From NCBI RefSeq assembly GCF_000721495.1, contig NZ_JOHY01000010.1:1-64000 (forward strand): a DNA stretch of 64,000 nucleotides, written 5' to 3'. A program made the translations under genes and the position numbers. This DNA is from Streptomyces sp. NRRL F-5123. Lineage in GTDB: Bacteria > Actinomycetota > Actinomycetes > Streptomycetales > Streptomycetaceae. Of this stretch, positions 57,136-64,000 are shown in pieces. The stretch's first letter is position 1. Every line of letters begins with the position of its first letter. The notes under the pieces were generated by a model that worked only from the letters and a program-made list of their open reading frames with translations, made no database searches and was not told the origin of the DNA.

Positions 57136-60100
57136 TCAGTCCGCCGCCTCCGCCTTCGCCTTCATACGCTCCAGGTCGTCGCGGACCTTGCGGGTCGACT
57201 CGGCGTCGGGGCCGTCGAGGCGTGCGCGGGCCTGCAGGAGCCGAGCCAGGTCGCTGAGGGCGCCGGGCGTGTCGCCCGCCACGTAGCGGTTGAGGGCCAG
57301 CTCGTGGCGGACGCCGAGGGTCACCGGGTGCTCGGCGCCGAGGGCGCGGACGCAGTCGACGTGCAGCTCGGCGAGGGCGGTGAGCGCGCCGACGGTGTCG
57401 GCCTGCCTGCCGCGCGCCGCCGCCACGCGGAACCGCACCCGCAGGGTGTCCGGGTGCTCGGGCCCGGGCACCCGGGCGCACCGGGCGGCCAGGTCCGCGA
57501 GGGCCACGAGGGCGGCGACGGGGCGGTCGGCGCTCTCGTGCATGTCGGCCATGTGGGCCAGGAGTTGCCGGGTACGGCGGTGGTCCGTACCGAAGACCCG
57601 CTCGGTGTCGGCGAGCAGTTCCGCGCACGCGTCGGCGAAATCGGCCGGGGCCCGCGGCGGCAGGTCCTGGGCGGAGACCCCGAGCAGGTAGGCGCGCGTG
57701 CCGAGAGCCCCCGGGTGATCGGCGCCGAGGAGCGCCTCCCACTGGTCCGCCAGGGCGCGGAAGGCGGCCTCGTCGGCTGAGTCCGAGCCGCTGTTGAAGG
57801 CCGCGAGCGCCGCCGTGACCCGGCAGTCGAGCGTCACGGGGTGCTCGGGGCCGAGCACCCGAACGGCGGCGGCGAGCGCGCGCTCCGACAGGGCCAACGC
57901 CTCGTCGTCCGCACCGAGGTTGATGTGCATGCCCGCGAGCAGGCGCAGGGTGTCGACGGTGTCGGGGTGGTCCTCGCCCGCGACGCGCCGCAGTTCGGTG
58001 TGCAGCGCCTCAGCGATGGTGAGGGGGTCGGCCTTCGGCGGGCCCCCTGCGCTGTGGCCCTTGGTGATCAGCAGATCCGTGACGGCGTCGACGTCGTCCC
58101 CGGCGAGCGGCTCACCGTGCCCCCGGTCGAGCATGCCGCGGACGATCGCCATCGCAGTGACCAGCGTGTCCGGGTGGTCCGGGCCCAGCCGTCGGATCCG
58201 GCCGCGCAGTACGGCGGCGAGCTCCGCACGCGGCCCGGGCGCGTCGCAGGCGGTCGCCGACAGCTGCGAGACGGCCAGGTGGTGCCGGGTCGTGAGCACG
58301 TCGCGATGCTCCTCGTCCAGCGCCTCCCGCTGGCGCGCCAGGATGCCTGCGAGTTCGCCCGCAGCGCCGAAGTCATCACCGCGGGCACCGCGCCAACGGG
58401 CCGCATGGGCGAGTGTCTTGAGCAAGGGAAGGTCTGTGCCGATGCGATCGGCGCCGTGAGCCGCGGCAGCGCGGAAGGCCATGGTGCGGAAGTGACGCTC
58501 GGCTTCCGCGCACCGGCCCCACACGCCGAGGCTGTGCCCGTAGCGGTAGGCCAGGGGGTGAATACCGCCGCCGTCCAGCAGGCCCGCTCCGCCGTCGTCC
58601 CCGGAGTCGGGATACTCCAGGGCCTCGACCGAGCCCCACAACAACCGGGCCTCTGCCAGGCTCCGTTCGGCGTTCGGCCATGCGGCGGCCAGCGCGTTCC
58701 GCAGGCCGCGGAGCAGGTACCGCCCCTCCGGGGTGTCCACCCTCGGCACATCGGCCAAGCCGGCACGGAGCACGCCTTCGGTGATCCGGACGAGCCGTAC
58801 TGCGCCGTGCTCTTCCCGGTCGATCACACCCCTGACATGCAGGGCGCGCAGGGCGGTGCGGACGGCGCCCACGTCGACCGGCGCTGTCAGCGCCTCCCTG
58901 CCCTGCATGGCCCGCCGTCCTGCGGGCCCCAGGTGCGTGAGGTCGTCCGGGTGCCAGTGTTTGCCGAGCAACGCCATCTGCCGCCGTGCGGGCTCCACGA
59001 AGAGGACGTCCTCCAGGACGCCGTCGTGGTCCAGCAGCGCGATCAGAGCGAGCACCGCACGCACCACGCTTTCCGGTGCCATCGCCGCGGCCGCCTCGAT
59101 GGACCGCCGGACCGGGGTGGGCTGTGCGCTGTCCCCGCCGGAGACGGTGACGTCGGATCGGGGTTCGAGACACGCGTCGGGAGGGAGACCTCCCTCCACG
59201 GCCGCTCGGGCCGACGCGACGACGAAATCCTCCACGTCGCCCTTCCCGGCGACCCGGCGGGCAGCCGCGTTCCGTTGCAGCGCGCGCTCCAGGTACGTGT
59301 AGACCTCGCCGAAGGTGAACGGCCGGACCCGCACCACCCGCGGGCTCCCCGCGCCCTCGAAGTCGGCGCGGCTGCTGGTCACCAGCACGCGCCCGCCCGG
59401 GCTCGCGGGCGGCCACAGGCCCGCGAGGTGGGCCGGGTCGGTGACGCCGTCGAGGACGACGAGCCACGGGTGGGGCTGCGTACCGCCCGCCGGACGGAGC
59501 CAGTTGAGGAAGGCCTGCGCGCCGTCCGCCACGTCGACGTACGTGCGGCCGAGCAGGTCCTGGCCCGCGCGGGCGTACGCGGACAGGACCGCCTCGCGGG
59601 AGGACGCGTCGGCCCACAGCAGCAGGTGCAGGTCGCCGCGGTCCCACGCGGACTCCGCGTACTGCGCGGCCAGTTGAGACTTGCCGGTGCCGAACATGCC
59701 CGCCAGCACGATAGGCGGGCCGCCCGCCGGATCGGCCGCGGCCAACTCCGGGACGTCCCGCTCCTGGAAGGGCGAGGCGAGCGCGGGCACGCGCCCGATG
59801 CGGTACGGCAGGCGGACCGCGGCCTGCGTGACCTGGTAGTTGTTGACGATGTGCGCCTGCCCGACGGCGGCCCCGCTGCCCTGGTTCTCGACGCGGATGT
59901 CCCGCCCGGCGTGCACGCCGCCTCCGGCGGGGGCGGGCGGATCGGACGGCGTGAAGCCGCCGGGGCTGCCCGGAGCCGCGCCCCCGGGGGCGTGCCCGGG
60001 CGGCACCGCCCGGCCGGGGGCGCCGGAAGCAGAGGACGGGCCCGCGGCGCCGGGCGCGGCAGGACCACCCGGGGCGGCCCCCAACAGGTCGTGGCCGTCT

Positions 60101-60741
60101 CCCGCGGCGTCGGACGCCTCCGGGCCGCCGCGCTCAGCGGCCGCCCTTGCGGCAGACCCGCTCCGTGCCGCCTCCTCGTGGCTGCCGGGCGGGTCCGCGG
60201 GCGCCGCGGGCCCTTCGTGGGCACGGGCGCGGTGGGCCGCCACGAGGCCGGCGACGGCCACCGGGCCCAGGGCGGTCGCGATCGCCACATCGCGCATGGC
60301 CGCCTTGACGGCCCCGCGTCTGGTGCGGGCAGGGTCGGCAGTGCCAGGCGCATCCGGTGCGGCCTCCGCGGCTGCCGCCGCGCCGGACTCCGCCGCACCC
60401 CGCACCGTCTCCCCGACCTCGGGCAGCTCGGCCAACGCCTCCGCGACCCGCGCCGCATCAGCCCACGCCGGACCAACCGCACCCCGCCCCGCCTCCGCAA
60501 CCTCGGGCCGCTCGCCCGACACCCCCGCAGCCCGCGGCGCATCAGCACGCTCACCGGCCCCCGCCGGAACCGCCGCACCCCGCGGCCCCTCCACAGCCCC
60601 CGCCGGACCAGCCGCACCCCGCGCCGCCTCCGCGACCTCGGGCCGCTCGCCCGACACCCCCGCAGCCCGCGCCGCATCGACCCCCGCCGGACCAGCCGCA
60701 CCCCGCGGCGCCTCCGCGACCTCGGGCCGTTCGCCCAGCAC
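57136..60741 (-). CDS. NB-ARC/TPR signalling ATPase
   Basis: Counting from the GTG at 60741 the product has 1201 residues. The first 130 residues are degenerate GERPEVAEAARGAAGPAG repeats. A segment with VHAGRDIRVENQGSG and VNNYQVTQA follows (about 290-320), then an NB-ARC domain (P-loop GMFGTGKSQ at about 350, Walker B LVVLDGV), and TPR units to the end (PEHPDTLRVRF, GAEHPVTLGVRHELALN). NB-ARC proteins are STAND ATPases acting in signalling and defence. The frame is open up to the previous gene's stop at 60903, so the true start may lie further upstream. Confidence 0.88.
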   Translation of the reverse strand: MLGERPEVAEAPRGAAGPAGVDAARAAGVSGERPEVAEAARGAAGPAGAVEGPRGAAVPAGAGERADAPRAAGVSGERPEVAEAGRGAVGPAWADAARVAEALAELPEVGETVRGAAESGAAAAAEAAPDAPGTADPARTRRGAVKAAMRDVAIATALGPVAVAGLVAAHRARAHEGPAAPADPPGSHEEAARSGSAARAAAERGGPEASDAAGDGHDLLGAAPGGPAAPGAAGPSSASGAPGRAVPPGHAPGGAAPGSPGGFTPSDPPAPAGGGVHAGRDIRVENQGSGAAVGQAHIVNNYQVTQAAVRLPYRIGRVPALASPFQERDVPELAAADPAGGPPIVLAGMFGTGKSQLAAQYAESAWDRGDLHLLLWADASSREAVLSAYARAGQDLLGRTYVDVADGAQAFLNWLRPAGGTQPHPWLVVLDGVTDPAHLAGLWPPASPGGRVLVTSSRADFEGAGSPRVVRVRPFTFGEVYTYLERALQRNAAARRVAGKGDVEDFVVASARAAVEGGLPPDACLEPRSDVTVSGGDSAQPTPVRRSIEAAAAMAPESVVRAVLALIALLDHDGVLEDVLFVEPARRQMALLGKHWHPDDLTHLGPAGRRAMQGREALTAPVDVGAVRTALRALHVRGVIDREEHGAVRLVRITEGVLRAGLADVPRVDTPEGRYLLRGLRNALAAAWPNAERSLAEARLLWGSVEALEYPDSGDDGGAGLLDGGGIHPLAYRYGHSLGVWGRCAEAERHFRTMAFRAAAAHGADRIGTDLPLLKTLAHAARWRGARGDDFGAAGELAGILARQREALDEEHRDVLTTRHHLAVSQLSATACDAPGPRAELAAVLRGRIRRLGPDHPDTLVTAMAIVRGMLDRGHGEPLAGDDVDAVTDLLITKGHSAGGPPKADPLTIAEALHTELRRVAGEDHPDTVDTLRLLAGMHINLGADDEALALSERALAAAVRVLGPEHPVTLDCRVTAALAAFNSGSDSADEAAFRALADQWEALLGADHPGALGTRAYLLGVSAQDLPPRAPADFADACAELLADTERVFGTDHRRTRQLLAHMADMHESADRPVAALVALADLAARCARVPGPEHPDTLRVRFRVAAARGRQADTVGALTALAELHVDCVRALGAEHPVTLGVRHELALNRYVAGDTPGALSDLARLLQARARLDGPDAESTRKVRDDLERMKAKAEAAD

Positions 60742-60902
60742 CCCAGCACCCCGCGGCGCATCAGCCTCCGCCGGGACATCCGCACCCCGCGGCGCCTGCG
60801 CGGCATCGGGCCGCTCGGCCAGCGCCTCCGCGGCCCGCGGGGCGTGCTCGGGGTGGTCGGCCGGGGGAGTCGGCCGGGTTGGGCTCGTGGGTGCCGGAGC
60901 GC

Positions 60903-61391
60903 TCAGCCCTGGGATGCGTCCGGCGTCGGAGGGGGGTTGACGCCCAGGTGGACGTCGCCGCGGATGACGGCTGCGGCAACGGAGTTGGCGCCCTCCGCGC
61001 GTACGGTCACGTCACGGCCCGCCGCGACGGAGCCGTCCGTCGCGCCGACCTGTGTGCGGGAGACGGGGAGTTCGGCGAGCAGGGTGCGCAACTCGGCCGA
61101 CGCCGACGTGCGTTCTTCGGCGTCGAGGTCTTCCAGCAGGTCCCGGATGCGGTTCGTCCAGACCGCGCCCGCGCGTTCCCGTACGACCTCCGACTCGGCG
61201 CCGGGGGCGGCCTCCAGCTCCGCGGCGGTCGTGTCGAGGCGTTCGAGGGTCACCGTCTCCCGGCGGTCGCTGCCGCGGCCGAACCAGCGGGCCAGCCGGG
61301 CCCGCAGTTCGGTCCAGGCGTCCGTGCCCGCAGCGGTCACGACCGCCGCGCCCCCCGATGCCGCGAGCGCGGCAAGTGCTTGCTCCAGCAT
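60903..61391 (-). CDS. Small partner protein of the NB-ARC gene
   Basis: The 162-residue protein has a hydrophobic N-terminal helix (MLEQALAALAASGGAAVVTAAGT), a charged helical middle and a C-terminal stretch DGSVAAGRDVTVRAEGANSVAAAVIRGDVHLGVNPP. That last part shares the GRD(V/I)xV core with the large protein downstream. It lies upstream on the same strand with no promoter gap. AGGGGT precedes ATG 61391. It is probably an adaptor, but this is not established. Confidence 0.78.
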   Translation of the reverse strand: MLEQALAALAASGGAAVVTAAGTDAWTELRARLARWFGRGSDRRETVTLERLDTTAAELEAAPGAESEVVRERAGAVWTNRIRDLLEDLDAEERTSASAELRTLLAELPVSRTQVGATDGSVAAGRDVTVRAEGANSVAAAVIRGDVHLGVNPPPTPDASQG

Positions 61392-61645
61392 GAACACCCC
61401 TGTGCGCGATGGCCCTTACCCAGAAGGTAGCTCTTCCCGGCCGGGCCCGGGAGCGCCTTGCGGTACGCCGCCCGCGGGGACGGAGCGGCGGCAGGAACCG
61501 GGCCCCGCGCGGCACACGTCCTCCGCGGCGCCGGGGTGACCGCGCCGGAGCGGCGGCCCGGCCCTCCACCGCCGTTGCTCCGGGCAACCAGCCTTATCAT
61601 CACGCGAGTTCATACCACGAGCGGACAACGGGAGGCACCGGCCGT

Positions 61646-63499
<1,854 letters not shown>

Positions 63500-64000
63500 C
63501 GCCGGACCCGAACCCGGCGGTCCGCCACCCCTCCCCGGACGGCGTGACCGCCTGCGCCTCCGTGGCGGGCAGCGACTCCAGCCAGGCGCGGGCGGCGGCA
63601 CCGCCCATCGCGTAACCGGCGGTCGCGTGCACGTCGGCGTCCGTCAGGGAGACGGCGACCACCGTCAGGGAGGCGAGGGGATCGGCCGGGGGGCGGCCGG
63701 TGTGCGGGTCGAGGATGTGCGGGCCGCGCTCGGCGGGGCCCGAGGTGGCGACGGCCAGCGACGCGCCCGGCGGGGCGAGGACGACGGCCGCGAGGGCGCC
63801 GCGCAGCAGCGGGTGGGCGACGCCGATGCGCCAGGGGCCGCCGTGGGTCTGGATGTCGCCGCCGCCGTTGACGCACACCGCCTCCGCGCCGGAGGACGCG
63901 AGCATCGCGGCGGCGCGCTCCACCGCCCAGCCCTTGACGAGGCCGGTGGGGTCGAAGTCCGGGCCGCCCGCGTAGTGCGCGCTGAAGTAGCCGCGGGTGC

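Noticed and set aside
57841..61539. Long plus-strand open frame antisense to the NB-ARC gene
   Set aside because: The minus strand carries P-loop, Walker B and TPR motifs; the antisense frame is an artefact of high GC.

Overview
The window is chromosomal DNA of a high-GC actinomycete, almost certainly a Streptomyces. The DNA is very GC-rich (third codon positions are nearly all G or C). GTG starts and ATGA/GTGA gene overlaps are common. Several families are typical of Streptomyces: XRE-DUF5753/DUF397 pairs, SCO7613-type membrane proteins, SPW-repeat proteins, SigE-type ECF sigma factors, NB-ARC/TPR proteins and a chitinase with a DasR-like site. No rRNA, tRNA, plasmid or phage genes and no transposase were recognised. 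The content looks like accessory, chromosome-arm material: many transcription regulators facing small enzymes, much unique small-protein content and many intergenic repeats.

Layout. 1-2.4 kb: an intergenic repeat module, two DUF397 genes with their XRE regulator, and a divergent HATPase anti-sigma-type protein. 2.4-4.6 kb: TetR regulator and MFS exporter around a perfect 27-bp palindrome. 4.7-12.0 kb: a run of small genes (two unknowns, metallo-beta-lactamase-fold hydrolase, DinB, Nudix, methyltransferase, two GNATs, DUF4253, PPOX). 12.0-17.1 kb: tandem duplication, DUF2786 protein, hicBA toxin-antitoxin, M56 peptidase/BlaI pair, DedA and PAP2 membrane genes. 17.2-26.4 kb: second repeat module, then a tight three-gene operon of YqiJ-like OB-fold membrane protein, YqiK-like flotillin and a 1944-residue AAA ATPase. 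26.5-39.5 kb: YceI/MarR, PucR-type regulator, TatA, an ECF sigma factor with a membrane protein, MarR/MFS facing a dienelactone hydrolase, SPW protein, TetR, LysR/quinone oxidoreductase, SnoaL-like protein and a methyltransferase. 39.5-45.2 kb: repeat-rich DNA around a 913-residue SCO7613-type membrane protein and a GT-C mannosyltransferase, with the third repeat module between them. 45.2-57.1 kb: F420-reductase-like protein/HxlR, two overlapping ATP-grasp ligases, SDR, carboxylesterase, TetR, a truncated TPR gene, chitinase and a TetR/SDR pair. 57.1-64 kb: large NB-ARC/TPR ATPase with a small upstream partner, a divergent membrane Ser/Thr kinase, and the 3' part of an apbE-type gene that runs off the window.

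How genes work together. Most of the window is built from regulator-target pairs whose operators can be read directly (TetR/MFS at 3.08 kb, BlaI/M56 at 15.66 kb, LysR/oxidoreductase at 37.0 kb). One TetR (52.2 kb) has a promoter palindrome repeated 2.5 kb away in front of an SDR gene, which suggests a small split regulon. The two most distinctive multi-gene systems are the YqiJ-flotillin-giant ATPase operon (membrane microdomain or envelope-stress machinery by family) and the NB-ARC/TPR operon, whose two proteins share a GRD-V/I-x-V motif.

The least explained signal is non-coding. A roughly 350-470 bp module occurs three times (1-352 inverted, 17261-17640, 42914-43387). Its core is a long imperfect hairpin whose arms are conserved but whose 35-36 nt apical segment differs completely between copies.
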